Shown in pieces: positions 52,588 to 61,786 of a stretch of 64,000 bases of DNA. Location of the stretch: positions 59,244 to 123,243 of the forward strand of contig JAEWSQ010000011.1 in NCBI GenBank assembly GCA_023398165.1, in the 5' to 3' direction. This DNA comes from Spirochaetota bacterium (GTDB lineage Bacteria; Spirochaetota; Spirochaetia; Treponematales; Treponemataceae). Both the position numbers and the translations under genes were made by a program. How positions within the stretch are numbered: the stretch's first letter is position 1; the number at the start of each line of letters is the position of its first letter. The notes beneath the pieces were generated by a model. The model worked only from the letters and a program-made list of their open reading frames with translations, was not told the DNA's origin and did not search any database.

Positions 52588-54318
52588 ATGGAAAAAAAGA
52601 AAAAAGAAATAACATTTGAAAAGCAAATACTTAATTCAGGACTTTTTCCTAATCTGGGAGCTGCGGTTGTTGTTGTTGTATATGTATTCTTTTTTGCCGG
52701 AATAAGCGGCCGTCAATTTCTTGATGCCGGAATTGTGGCTTTACTCGTTATATTCTCGATGCAGTTTGTTCTAGGGCCGTTTACTAATGCAAATTCAACA
52801 AGAAAAATTTCACTTTCAATAAAAGAATGGAAAGAAAACGGACTGAATTTGGAAGAACGGTCGGAACTTCTTGAAAGATTATTATACTGCCCCAAACATG
52901 TCGGTAAATCAGTTTTTGTTGTTTTTGGAAGCGGAACAATTATTTGGGCTTTGTTTTTCTATTTTTATATAAAGGTTGATGTTGTCACAGAAATTTTTGT
53001 TCTTATGTCCTGTGTTTTTGCAGCCTATATAGCCTCTGTTCTCGGGCTTTATTTTGCCGAAACAGTCTGCTCAAAATATGCAGTTGATTTAATTGAAGAA
53101 GGGGTCGATGAAAAACTTGTTCAAAATAGAAAGTTTTTCGGCACCTCATTACTTTCATATTTTATTCTTTTTATAGTTATTCCTCTGGCTTTTACCAATC
53201 TTGTAGCATTCCTTTTTGCATGGAAAGGTTATTACAGTAATGCAGCCTCACTGCATCAAATATACGGTATAGCTATTGTCATTACATTTAATACCATTAT
53301 CACTGTTGTTCTTTCTACAAGTTTGGGAATCAGAGTGTATAAGAGCATGAAGGATATTCAGGACGCTCTTTCATCTATGCATACTAAAGAAGTTATAAAA
53401 TCACAGCTTATACCAACAGATCTTTCCAATGAACTTTCTTACAGCATGTATATGATCAATGAAACTATACGTCTTTTCCAGACAATGATAGATAAAACAA
53501 AAGAAATTGGAAAAATGATTCTAAACTCAACACAGGATCTTGTGGTCATTTCTAATGAAAATTCGTCCACCTCTGTAGAGCAGGCGGCAGGTGTGAAAGA
53601 AATAGTAAATGCGATGGAAGATTCAGATCAGCTTACTAAAAATATTGCTCATAAGGTTTCAGAGGTAAATGATGCTGCCGTAAAGACAGCCCTTGATGTT
53701 CAAGAGGGTGTTCAGACATTATCAATAAATCTTAATAAAATGAAAGAAATAACAGAGGCAAATATTGAAACGACGACGGGTATAAAATCGCTGAGCGAGC
53801 AGATTGAGAGTATTTGGGACATTGTAACAATAATAAATAATATTGCAGATCAGACAAAAATTATTGCTTTTAATGCGGAACTCGAAGCTGCAAGTGCAGG
53901 GGAAGCCGGTAAAAACTTTCATATTGTTGCTAATGAAATACGGCGTCTGGCAGACGGAACAATGGAATCAACCAGAGAAATAAAGGAAAGAATCACTGAA
54001 ATACAGCATTCTTCAGATAAGCTGATAATTACATCCGAAGGCGGAACGTCAAAGATTCAGGAAGGATGCGAACTCACGGCAAAACTGGAAAACAGTTTTG
54101 GAAATATAAAGGATTCATCGGAGACAACTGCAGATACCGCTGGTGAGATTAAAATGATTATTGAACAGCAGACGGCAGCTTTCGATCAAATATTAATAAC
54201 TCTAAAACAGATATCTGCCGGAATTGAGAACTTCTCATCATCAACACAAAGTGTTAACGATTCTTCTGTGCAGCTTCAGTCGATAGCCGATAAACTGGCA
54301 GATATTTCACAAAAGTAA
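52588..54318 (+). CDS. Methyl-accepting chemotaxis receptor with six-TM N-terminal domain (1 of 3)
   Basis: A 576-residue receptor. Six hydrophobic segments lie at about 20-38, 45-62, 107-128, 133-155, 190-212 and 227-250, with little sequence outside the membrane, so there is no periplasmic sensor domain and no clear HAMP. A methylation-type site S-x-E-Q occurs in STSVEQAAGVKE near residue 330. The signalling hairpin at about 415-455 reads ADQTKIIAFNAELEAA and AGEAGKNFHIVANEIRR. No C-terminal NWETF pentapeptide is present. SD AAGGAG precedes the ATG. It likely senses a membrane or intracellular signal. Confidence 0.9.
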   Translation: MEKKKKEITFEKQILNSGLFPNLGAAVVVVVYVFFFAGISGRQFLDAGIVALLVIFSMQFVLGPFTNANSTRKISLSIKEWKENGLNLEERSELLERLLYCPKHVGKSVFVVFGSGTIIWALFFYFYIKVDVVTEIFVLMSCVFAAYIASVLGLYFAETVCSKYAVDLIEEGVDEKLVQNRKFFGTSLLSYFILFIVIPLAFTNLVAFLFAWKGYYSNAASLHQIYGIAIVITFNTIITVVLSTSLGIRVYKSMKDIQDALSSMHTKEVIKSQLIPTDLSNELSYSMYMINETIRLFQTMIDKTKEIGKMILNSTQDLVVISNENSSTSVEQAAGVKEIVNAMEDSDQLTKNIAHKVSEVNDAAVKTALDVQEGVQTLSINLNKMKEITEANIETTTGIKSLSEQIESIWDIVTIINNIADQTKIIAFNAELEAASAGEAGKNFHIVANEIRRLADGTMESTREIKERITEIQHSSDKLIITSEGGTSKIQEGCELTAKLENSFGNIKDSSETTADTAGEIKMIIEQQTAAFDQILITLKQISAGIENFSSSTQSVNDSSVQLQSIADKLADISQK

Positions 54319-54333
54319 AGGACGGAGGATATA

Positions 54334-56073
54334 ATGAGTAATGGTAAAAAAAGAAATTTCGAAACAATAGTTTTATTAAAGGGCATACCGTATAATCTGT
54401 TTGCCGCATTGATTATTTTTCTGTACTCCTCGTACTTTATTGGAATGAATCTGCAGCAGATGCTTTATTCAGGTATTTTTGTTGTCGTCATGGTAGGTTT
54501 AGCCCAGGCTGGAATCGCTCCATTGACCAATAAAATTGCAGCAACACAGCTTTCTAAAGAAATTGATATTTGGGAAAATTCTGAACTGAACGATGACGAA
54601 CGGACTGAGCTGCTGGAAAAAATAATGAATTTTCCGAAGATAAAAGGTCTTGAGACTCTTACATTTTTCGTTATATGTGCATTTCTGCTCTTCGGTGCAA
54701 ACTATTTTATAAGTAAAATAGATATGTATACAAATCTTATGTCTTTGTTTATCTGTCTATTCGGTGCATATAATGCGCATATGCTCGGTTTGAATTTCTC
54801 GGAAAAAATATGTTCATCTTATGCAAGAAAAATAGTAATGCAGGGAGTTAACGAGAAGAAAATAAGAAAAACAAGAATATTTAATTACGGTTTGGGTAAT
54901 CTCTTCGTATTATATTGCGTCGTTCCAATTGTTTTTACTACCTGTATTGCATGCTGTGTAATACTTAAAGGGTATATACCTGATGCATCCAACGTACTCC
55001 CTTCTTTCAGCGCCCAGGTACTAAGACTGTCTGTAATATCGCTTGTGAATATTGTCTTATCAATTTTACTTTCGTATCTTTTTTACAGTCTCATTAAGAA
55101 AAACTCTGAACAGATTGCAGAGACATTACTGCGAATCAACAGCAGCGACATAAAAAAAGATGAATTCCTAGAAACAGATTTGTCAAATGAATTGTCATTT
55201 AATATATATTTAATGAATCTTACAATAAAAAAATTCAGAGGCATAATTGATAAGGCAAATGAAATAAGCAGTGCTGTTTTAAAATCAACACATGAACTGG
55301 TGGTAACTTCGAATGAAAATTCTGCAACATCTGTCGAACAGGCTGCAGGCGTTAGAGAGATTGTGAGTGCAATGGAAGATTCTGATCATTTGTCTAAAAA
55401 TATTTCAAACAGAGTTCAGGAAGTGTATGAAGCAGCGGCAAAAAATGCCCAGGATGTTAAGAGCGGAATTGAAACCCTTCACTGTAATTTTGAAAAAATG
55501 AAGGAAATTACTAATGCCAACCTTGAGACTATAAACGGAATAAAATCTCTTAGTGAACAGATTGAAAGTATATGGGATGTTGTTAAAATTATTAATAATA
55601 TTGCAGATCAGACAAAAATTATCGCTTTTAATGCTGAACTTGAAGCGGCGAGCGCAGGTGAATCGGGTAAGAACTTTCACATTGTTGCAAATGAAATAAG
55701 ACGTTTAGCCGACGGAACAATGGAATCAACAAGGGAAATAAAGGAAAGAATCACCGAGATTCAATATGCTTCAGATAAACTCATTGTTACATCGGAAGAA
55801 GGAACTAATAAAATACAGGAAGGCTGCGAACTAAATACAAGACTGGAAGAAAACTTTGATAGTATCCATGTTTCAACCGATGAAACCGCAGAAACAGCAG
55901 GAGAAATTAAAATGATTATTGAACAGCAGTCTGCAGCTTTTGATCAGATAGTTATAACACTAAAGCAGATATCGAGCGGTATAGAGAATTTCTCATCAGC
56001 GACTAAAAGCGTGAATGAAGCTTCAATGCAGCTGCAGGCAATAGCAGATACGCTGACTGGAATAACTAAATAG
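54334..56073 (+). CDS. Methyl-accepting chemotaxis receptor with six-TM N-terminal domain (2 of 3)
   Basis: A 579-residue paralogue of the preceding gene, separated by 15 nt. Six TM segments are again visible, with the same cytoplasmic loop after TM2 (WENSELNDDERTELLEKIM). The signalling region is close to copy 1, including SVEQAAGVREI and ADQTKIIAFNAELEAA. GGACGGAGG precedes the ATG. The TM domains have diverged more than the hairpins, as expected for receptors with different ligands. Confidence 0.9.
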   Translation: MSNGKKRNFETIVLLKGIPYNLFAALIIFLYSSYFIGMNLQQMLYSGIFVVVMVGLAQAGIAPLTNKIAATQLSKEIDIWENSELNDDERTELLEKIMNFPKIKGLETLTFFVICAFLLFGANYFISKIDMYTNLMSLFICLFGAYNAHMLGLNFSEKICSSYARKIVMQGVNEKKIRKTRIFNYGLGNLFVLYCVVPIVFTTCIACCVILKGYIPDASNVLPSFSAQVLRLSVISLVNIVLSILLSYLFYSLIKKNSEQIAETLLRINSSDIKKDEFLETDLSNELSFNIYLMNLTIKKFRGIIDKANEISSAVLKSTHELVVTSNENSATSVEQAAGVREIVSAMEDSDHLSKNISNRVQEVYEAAAKNAQDVKSGIETLHCNFEKMKEITNANLETINGIKSLSEQIESIWDVVKIINNIADQTKIIAFNAELEAASAGESGKNFHIVANEIRRLADGTMESTREIKERITEIQYASDKLIVTSEEGTNKIQEGCELNTRLEENFDSIHVSTDETAETAGEIKMIIEQQSAAFDQIVITLKQISSGIENFSSATKSVNEASMQLQAIADTLTGITK

Positions 56074-56096
56074 ACATACTCATGGAAGGTTGACAT

Positions 56097-57842
56097 ATGA
56101 AGATGGATAAAAAAGATTTGGAAAAACAAATGATGGCTTCAGGATTGGCGCCAAATATGATAACGGGCGCCGTAATGATGGCATACATTTTCCTTTTTTC
56201 AGGCGTTGGTATATCGCTTGTTCCCAAGGCTCTCCTTATAGGACTGCTTGTAATGGGAATACTGCAGAATGCGCTGGCTCCTTTTACAAACCGGCGTATT
56301 ACAAAATCAGTTTCACAAAGGATTCTGCAGTATTCAAAAAAAGAAACCACAATCCACGAAAGAACCCTTTTAATTAAAGACATGATGGCTGTTCCAAAAT
56401 ATGTTGCTCTTCAGGTTTTTGTTATTTTTCTAATTGGAAGCATAATCTGGCTTATCTTATGCAGATTTCTTGCCGGCTTTTCTACCGCTGAAGCGGGATT
56501 TGCAATTACTGCCGCTTTTTTTGGCTCTATGATTTCCGGATTGTTCTCACTGAATATGGCAGAAGGTGTTTGTTCATTCTATGCAAAATCTTTCATTGCC
56601 CAGGGTGTGGATAATAAAACTGTTGCACGAATGAAATTTTTCGGCATGCCCGTGAAAGTATCATTCAATTTTTATGTGGTGTATCCTCTGATATTTTCAA
56701 CAATAATTCTTTTATTTTTATTATGGATAGGCTACTTATCTGATACACCGCTGCTTCATGCCGGATCAACGGCGCAAGGCATACTGAGAGTTGTTACTAT
56801 TTTTCTTGCAAATGTATTATTGTGCATTATCCTGAGCAGACTGTATTTTAATAAGATACTTACTAATAATGAACAGATTACAAATACGATGATTACTATT
56901 ACATCAAAAGGCGCTCTCACTGCAGACCTGCTCCCGTCAGATCTGGCAAATGAACTTTCCTATAATGCCTACTTGATAAATCAAACAATACTTCTTTTCA
57001 GGGATATTCTCGCAAGGGCTGGAAAACTTGCAGGTTCTGTAATGCAGTCAACCCAGGATCTTGTTGTAACTTCAAGGGAAACTGAATCAATTTCCATAGA
57101 GCAGTCGTCTTCCGTAAAGGAGATTGTTGCAACCATGGAGGATGCCGACAAGCTGTCACGAAACATAGCAACGAGAATAGCTGAAGTTGCCTTGGTTGCG
57201 AATAAGACAACTGAAGATGTACAGAAAGGATTCAGTACGCTTGCAACAAATCTGCAGAAAATGAATGAAATAACAGAAGCAAATATTGAGACTATTAACG
57301 GCATTAAGGCATTAAGCGAGAAAATTGAAAGCATTTGGGATATAGTGAATATTATCAATAGTATTGCAGATCAGACTAAAATTATAGCCTTTAACGCGGA
57401 ATTGGAAGCAGCAAGCGCAGGAGAGGCAGGAAAGAATTTTCACATAGTAGCAAATGAGATAAGGCGCCTTGCAGATTTGACAACAAACTCGACTAAGGAG
57501 ATTAAATCAAGAATTACTGAAATTCAGCATTCATCAGATAACCTTATTATTACTTCTGAAGGCGGAACAGAGAAAATTCATGAAGGGAGCGAGCTTTCTG
57601 TAAACCTTGAGATAAACTTTGAAAATATTAAGAGTTCTGCGGAAATCACAGCAGAATCCTCAAATGATATTAAGGACATTATTAACCAGCAGACATATGC
57701 CTTTGAACAGATTGTAATAACGCTGCGTCAAATTTCTGCGAGCATTGAAAGTTTTTCAGTATCTACGCAGACAGTCACATCTGCCTCTGAAAACCTGAGG
57801 CGTATTGCCGATGATCTTTCAAATATCATGAATGGAGAGTAG
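56097..57842 (+). CDS. Methyl-accepting chemotaxis receptor with six-TM N-terminal domain (3 of 3)
   Basis: A 581-residue paralogue, 23 nt after copy 2. It keeps the six-TM architecture and the signalling tip (ADQTKIIAFNAELEAA) but is the most divergent copy: the site corresponding to SVEQAA reads SIEQSSSVKE and the hairpin flank has NSTKEIKSRI. It is the last gene of the che operon. The downstream 57843-58079 region has no clear terminator, only minor hairpins. Confidence 0.9.
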   Translation: MKMDKKDLEKQMMASGLAPNMITGAVMMAYIFLFSGVGISLVPKALLIGLLVMGILQNALAPFTNRRITKSVSQRILQYSKKETTIHERTLLIKDMMAVPKYVALQVFVIFLIGSIIWLILCRFLAGFSTAEAGFAITAAFFGSMISGLFSLNMAEGVCSFYAKSFIAQGVDNKTVARMKFFGMPVKVSFNFYVVYPLIFSTIILLFLLWIGYLSDTPLLHAGSTAQGILRVVTIFLANVLLCIILSRLYFNKILTNNEQITNTMITITSKGALTADLLPSDLANELSYNAYLINQTILLFRDILARAGKLAGSVMQSTQDLVVTSRETESISIEQSSSVKEIVATMEDADKLSRNIATRIAEVALVANKTTEDVQKGFSTLATNLQKMNEITEANIETINGIKALSEKIESIWDIVNIINSIADQTKIIAFNAELEAASAGEAGKNFHIVANEIRRLADLTTNSTKEIKSRITEIQHSSDNLIITSEGGTEKIHEGSELSVNLEINFENIKSSAEITAESSNDIKDIINQQTYAFEQIVITLRQISASIESFSVSTQTVTSASENLRRIADDLSNIMNGE

Positions 57843-57959
57843 AGTAAGCTCTAATAACTCAATATAGTCTAAAAATACAAATACCTCTCATATGTACTGA
57901 TTGTCATATACATCCCGGTATGTATTTGGGAAATATTCGAATAACAGTATAAAATCTTC

Positions 57960-57987
57960 TTGTAATATTACAATATCGATGTATTAT
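57960..57987 (+). promoter_or_regulatory. Possible promoter of the oligopeptide transporter operon
   Basis: TTGTAA (57960-57965), 16 nt spacer, TATTAT (57982-57987). The predicted start is near 57994. A small dyad ATACAT/ATGTAT (57908-57925) lies upstream and could be an operator. The rest of the 57843-58079 gap shows no gene. Confidence 0.45.
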
Positions 57988-57998
57988 TAATTACATAC

Positions 57999-58023
57999 AA
58001 CCGCTTAGGTATTTAAGCCGGTT
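57999..58023 (+). other. 5' leader hairpin of the oligopeptide transporter operon
   Basis: AACCG-CTTA (57999-58007) pairs with TAAG-(C)-CGGTT (58014-58023): 9 bp with one bulged C and a 6 nt loop, followed by a short TTTT within the stem end. If the promoter at 57960-57987 is right, the hairpin sits at the 5' end of the mRNA and may stabilise it or act as a weak attenuator. Confidence 0.4.
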
Positions 58024-58079
58024 TTCATCTTCCTTGTATTGCTCCCGGTTTATGTATAGAAGCAGATAAAGGAGAAACG

Positions 58080-59666
58080 ATGATGAAACGAGTGCTCTTT
58101 GTCGCGTTAGTGCTGCTTATAGCAGCAAGTCTTTTTACCGGATGCGGTAAAAATGCAAAAACTGCCGGGGTTGAATTTATTCTTAACAATCAGACAGAAC
58201 CACAGTCTCTTGATCCCACACAAATTCAGGGTGTTCCTGAAGACCGCTTGTGGACTGCTTTATTTGAAGGTCTTGTTGCAAGCAATCCTGAAACAAATAA
58301 AGCAATCCCCGGAGTTGCTGAAAAATGGGAACGCAATGCTGATGGATCGGTTATAACATTCTATTTGAGGAAAAATGCAAAGTGGAGCGACGGCACTCCT
58401 ATTAATGCTAAAACCTTTGTCGATTCATGGCTGTATTATTTGTCTCCTGAAACTGCGGCTGTGTATGCCTATATGCCTGCTTCAGTGATAAAAGGAGCTA
58501 CAGAATATAATGCAGGAAACGGACCTGCAAGCGGTGTCGGAATCCGCGCCGTTGATGACTACACCTTTGAAGTAACTCTAATCGGGCCTGTTCCCTATGC
58601 GGTAGATATGATGACTCACTATTCCTTCGGACCTCTTCCTCTTCATGTGATGAAAAAACTCGGCTCCGAATGGACAAAACCGGGCAATTTTGTAGGCAAC
58701 GGACCTTTTACACTTGAATCATGGACTCCCCAGGAAAAGATCACTGCTGTACCGAACGAAACGTATTGGAATAAGAAGAACGTGCATCTTTCCCGTGTAA
58801 CATTCCTTGCAATTGAAAATGATACTACCGCATACAATAAATACAAGAACGGCGAAATCGACTGGATCCCAAGCATTCCTGTCAGCTTAATTGATGAAAT
58901 AAGCCTTGATCCAAATTTCCATTCGGCTCCCTTTTTGACATCATATTATTATATTCTCAACGTTAATAATCCCGTATTGAAAGATGTCAGAGTGCGGCAG
59001 GCACTGTGCTATTCAATTGACCGTATTGAGCTTGTTGAAAAAGTATTGAAAGGCGGTCAGATTCCTTCAGGTGCTTTTGTCCCGGAAATGGCAGGCTACA
59101 CACCGGCTGAAGGTTTTACTCTGGATATTGCAAAAGCCCGGAGTCTTCTGTCTGATGCAGGATACCCTGACGGAAAGGGATTCCCGAAATTTACCGTTAT
59201 TTACAACACCAGCGAAAATCATAAAAAGATTGCTGAATGGGTACAGCAGCAGTGGAAGAATAACCTTAACATAGATATTGAACTGCAGAATATGGAGTGG
59301 GGTTCTTTCCTTGATAAACGCCAGTCGAATGATTTTGATATTTCCCGTTCAGGCTGGAACAGCGATTATCAGGATCCTTCCAATTTCCTCGATCTGCTCC
59401 GTAAAGACAGCGGCAATAACGATGGACGGTACTCGAATCCTGCGTATGATGCACTGCTTGATAAGGCAGCACAAATGCAGGACGGTGCAGAACGGAATAA
59501 AATACTGCGAGAAGCAGAAATGCTCGGTGTAAAGCAGGATGCAGCGGTTATCCCGTTCTATATTTACACAACACAAAATATGATCGACTTGAATAAATGG
59601 GAAGGCTGGTATCCGAACGCTGCGGATAAACATCCTCTGGTAGGATTTAAACTCAAAGATAAGTAA
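58080..59666 (+). CDS. oppA: Oligopeptide ABC transporter substrate-binding lipoprotein OppA
   Basis: A 528-residue binding protein with lipobox SLFTGC at about residues 18-23. It has SBP_bac_5 family strings: 'NNQTEPQSLDPTQIQGVPE', 'FYLRKNAKWSDGTPINAKTF' and 'VRVRQALCYSIDR'. ATG 58080 is 5 nt and ATG 58083 is 8 nt after AAGGAG; either is possible. It captures peptides outside the inner membrane. It is followed by a stem-loop and then oppBCDF. Confidence 0.93.
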   Translation: MMKRVLFVALVLLIAASLFTGCGKNAKTAGVEFILNNQTEPQSLDPTQIQGVPEDRLWTALFEGLVASNPETNKAIPGVAEKWERNADGSVITFYLRKNAKWSDGTPINAKTFVDSWLYYLSPETAAVYAYMPASVIKGATEYNAGNGPASGVGIRAVDDYTFEVTLIGPVPYAVDMMTHYSFGPLPLHVMKKLGSEWTKPGNFVGNGPFTLESWTPQEKITAVPNETYWNKKNVHLSRVTFLAIENDTTAYNKYKNGEIDWIPSIPVSLIDEISLDPNFHSAPFLTSYYYILNVNNPVLKDVRVRQALCYSIDRIELVEKVLKGGQIPSGAFVPEMAGYTPAEGFTLDIAKARSLLSDAGYPDGKGFPKFTVIYNTSENHKKIAEWVQQQWKNNLNIDIELQNMEWGSFLDKRQSNDFDISRSGWNSDYQDPSNFLDLLRKDSGNNDGRYSNPAYDALLDKAAQMQDGAERNKILREAEMLGVKQDAAVIPFYIYTTQNMIDLNKWEGWYPNAADKHPLVGFKLKDK

Positions 59667-59692
59667 AAGCATGGTATAAGGTTTTAAAAGCG

Positions 59693-59727
59693 GCAGCTTT
59701 TTGAGCCGTTAACGCTTGTAAAGCTGC
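59693..59727 (+). other. Intercistronic stem-loop between oppA and oppB
   Basis: GCAGCTTT (59693-59700) pairs with AAAGCTGC (59720-59727) around a 19 nt loop with a palindromic CGTTAACG core. It has no T-tract. Such hairpins after a binding-protein gene commonly block 3' decay and keep that mRNA more abundant than the permease part. Confidence 0.5.
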
Positions 59728-59771
59728 TGCCTGCTTTGAGACACATGAATTACCGGGAAAGGATGTATTAT

Positions 59772-60710
59772 ATGGGCAGATTTATACTAAGACGTCTTTT
59801 GGTTCTCATTCCTACAATGTTCATTATTGTCAGTTTAAGTTTTTTTATGATACGGCTTGCACCCGGAGGTCCTTTTTCCAGTGAAAAAAAAGTTACTCCG
59901 GAAGTTATGGAAAATTTATTAAAAAAATATCATATGGATGAGCCCTTGGTAAATCAGTATTTGAGGTACTTAGGCGATGTGCTGCAGGGTGACTTGGGAC
60001 CTTCTTTTAAGAATAAAGATTACACGGTAAACCAGCTAATCGGGACAAGCATGCCTCATTCACTTCTTTTAGGCATTGTAGCATTAGCTATAGCATTTTT
60101 CTTCGGTGTATCGTCAGGATTAGTTTCCGCTCTCAAACAAAACAGCATTGCAGATTATGCCTTTACAGGAATTTCAAATCTCGGTCTTGCAATACCTCTT
60201 TTTGTTGTGGGTCCTCTTTCAGTTCTCGTTTTTGCCATAAAACTCAAATGGCTTCCAACTTCCGGATGGATTACCGGGAGGTACGGACTGCAAACACTGA
60301 TATTGCCTGCATTAACATTGAGCCTGCCTTTTTTTTCCTCCATAGCCCGCTTAACAAGGGCAAGTGTCGTGGAAACACTGAGATCCGACTATATTCGAAC
60401 AGCGCGCTCGAAAGGCTTGAAAGAAATTGTCATTATGACGAAGCATGTATTGAAAGGAGCCTTACTGCCTGTGGTCAGTTATTTAGGACCGGCTTTTGCA
60501 GGTATTGTAACAGGCTCGGTTGTTATTGAACAAATTTTTCTTGTACCTGGAATAGGTAACTTTTTTGTTAAATCAGCATTGAATAGAGACTATACATTGA
60601 TATTGGGAACAGTAATTGTTTATTCCCTCATTCTCGTTATTATGAACCTTATTGTGGATGTCCTATATGGACTGCTTGATCCGCGTGTAACATATACAGA
60701 TTCAAGATAG
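59772..60710 (+). CDS. oppB: Oligopeptide ABC transporter permease OppB
   Basis: A 312-residue permease with about six TM helices, starting MGRFILRRLLVLIPTMF as typical for OppB/DppB. ATG 59772 is 9 nt after AAGGA; the longer frame (59736) lacks a better site. The EAA-loop 'RSDYIRTARSKGLKEI' near residue 215 contacts the ATPases. 'VEQIFLVPGIGNFFV' is a family-typical late string. Confidence 0.93.
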   Translation: MGRFILRRLLVLIPTMFIIVSLSFFMIRLAPGGPFSSEKKVTPEVMENLLKKYHMDEPLVNQYLRYLGDVLQGDLGPSFKNKDYTVNQLIGTSMPHSLLLGIVALAIAFFFGVSSGLVSALKQNSIADYAFTGISNLGLAIPLFVVGPLSVLVFAIKLKWLPTSGWITGRYGLQTLILPALTLSLPFFSSIARLTRASVVETLRSDYIRTARSKGLKEIVIMTKHVLKGALLPVVSYLGPAFAGIVTGSVVIEQIFLVPGIGNFFVKSALNRDYTLILGTVIVYSLILVIMNLIVDVLYGLLDPRVTYTDSR

Positions 60711-60721
60711 AAGGTACTATT

Positions 60722-61777
60722 GTGGCACATTTAAAAGACACTGTACAAGACACCAATGAATTCAGCCGGCAGATGAAAAGCATTTCTCTGACCGTCGAAG
60801 CATGGAAACGATTTAAAAAGAATAAGATGTCATATATCAGTCTGTGGGCGGCAGGCATATATATGATAATTTCAATCTTAGCCCCGATTTTACCTTTCCA
60901 TCCCTATTATGAACAGGTGATAGATCATGCAAATCTGCCGCCGTCTTTCCGTACAGCCGGAGAGGTTCAATTGGAAGTTAGAAATGCATATTATGAACGT
61001 GTAATGAAGATTCAAAAAAGAACAGAGCTGACAAACGCAGAAAAATCTGAACTGGAACGGATCATGAACGCGAATGAAACAGAATCTGTACAGAAACGGC
61101 GTTACCTTTTAGGAACAGATTCCCTCGGGCGCGATATGCTGGCCCGGACAATATACGGCGGGCGCATTTCTATGGCTATAGGATTAATAGGTACTATTAC
61201 AGCCCTCATTATTGGTGTGTTAGTCGGAGCTATAGCCGGTTATGCAGGGGGCCGGCTTGATATGATATTGATGCGTTTTGTTGATATTATGTACGGTCTT
61301 CCGTATATGCTCATTGTAATAATCATGATGGCAATTCTTGGAAAAAGCCTCGCAATTTTGTTTGTGGCCATAGCTCTCGTTTCCTGGCTGACAATTGCGC
61401 GTGTTGTAAGAGGGCAGGTTATCAGTTTGAAAAACTCTGAGTATATACTCGCGGCGCGCTCTATGGGTGCTTCCGGCTGGCATATAATTACCCGCCATCT
61501 GATACCTAATACTATGGGAATAATAATTGCATATGCCACCTTATCAATTCCGTCATTCATAATGTCTGAAAGCTTTTTATCTTTTTTAGGTCTTGGTGTT
61601 TCTGCTCCTCTTGCTTCCTGGGGTTCCCTTGTTTCAGACGGAGTTCAGGGAATGGAACTGTACCCATGGATTTTACTTGTTCCGGCTGTTACTATGACAT
61701 TATTCCTTTTTTCGATGAATTTTATCGGAGACGGAATACGGGACGCATTGGATCCGCAGAGTAAAAACAGGTTATAG
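60722..61777 (+). CDS. oppC: Oligopeptide ABC transporter permease OppC
   Basis: A 351-residue permease using a GTG start at 60722, behind AGAAGGT. A cytoplasmic N-terminus and TM1 (ISLWAAGIYMIISILAPIL) are followed by a longer than usual periplasmic region (about 60-135) that is rich in charged residues (NAEKSELERIMNAN). 'GTDSLGRDMLAR' is the OppC/DppC hallmark, and 'AARSMGASGWHIITRHLIPN' is the EAA loop. It pairs with OppB. Confidence 0.93.
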   Translation: MAHLKDTVQDTNEFSRQMKSISLTVEAWKRFKKNKMSYISLWAAGIYMIISILAPILPFHPYYEQVIDHANLPPSFRTAGEVQLEVRNAYYERVMKIQKRTELTNAEKSELERIMNANETESVQKRRYLLGTDSLGRDMLARTIYGGRISMAIGLIGTITALIIGVLVGAIAGYAGGRLDMILMRFVDIMYGLPYMLIVIIMMAILGKSLAILFVAIALVSWLTIARVVRGQVISLKNSEYILAARSMGASGWHIITRHLIPNTMGIIIAYATLSIPSFIMSESFLSFLGLGVSAPLASWGSLVSDGVQGMELYPWILLVPAVTMTLFLFSMNFIGDGIRDALDPQSKNRL

Positions 61778-61786
61778 GGGTAATTC

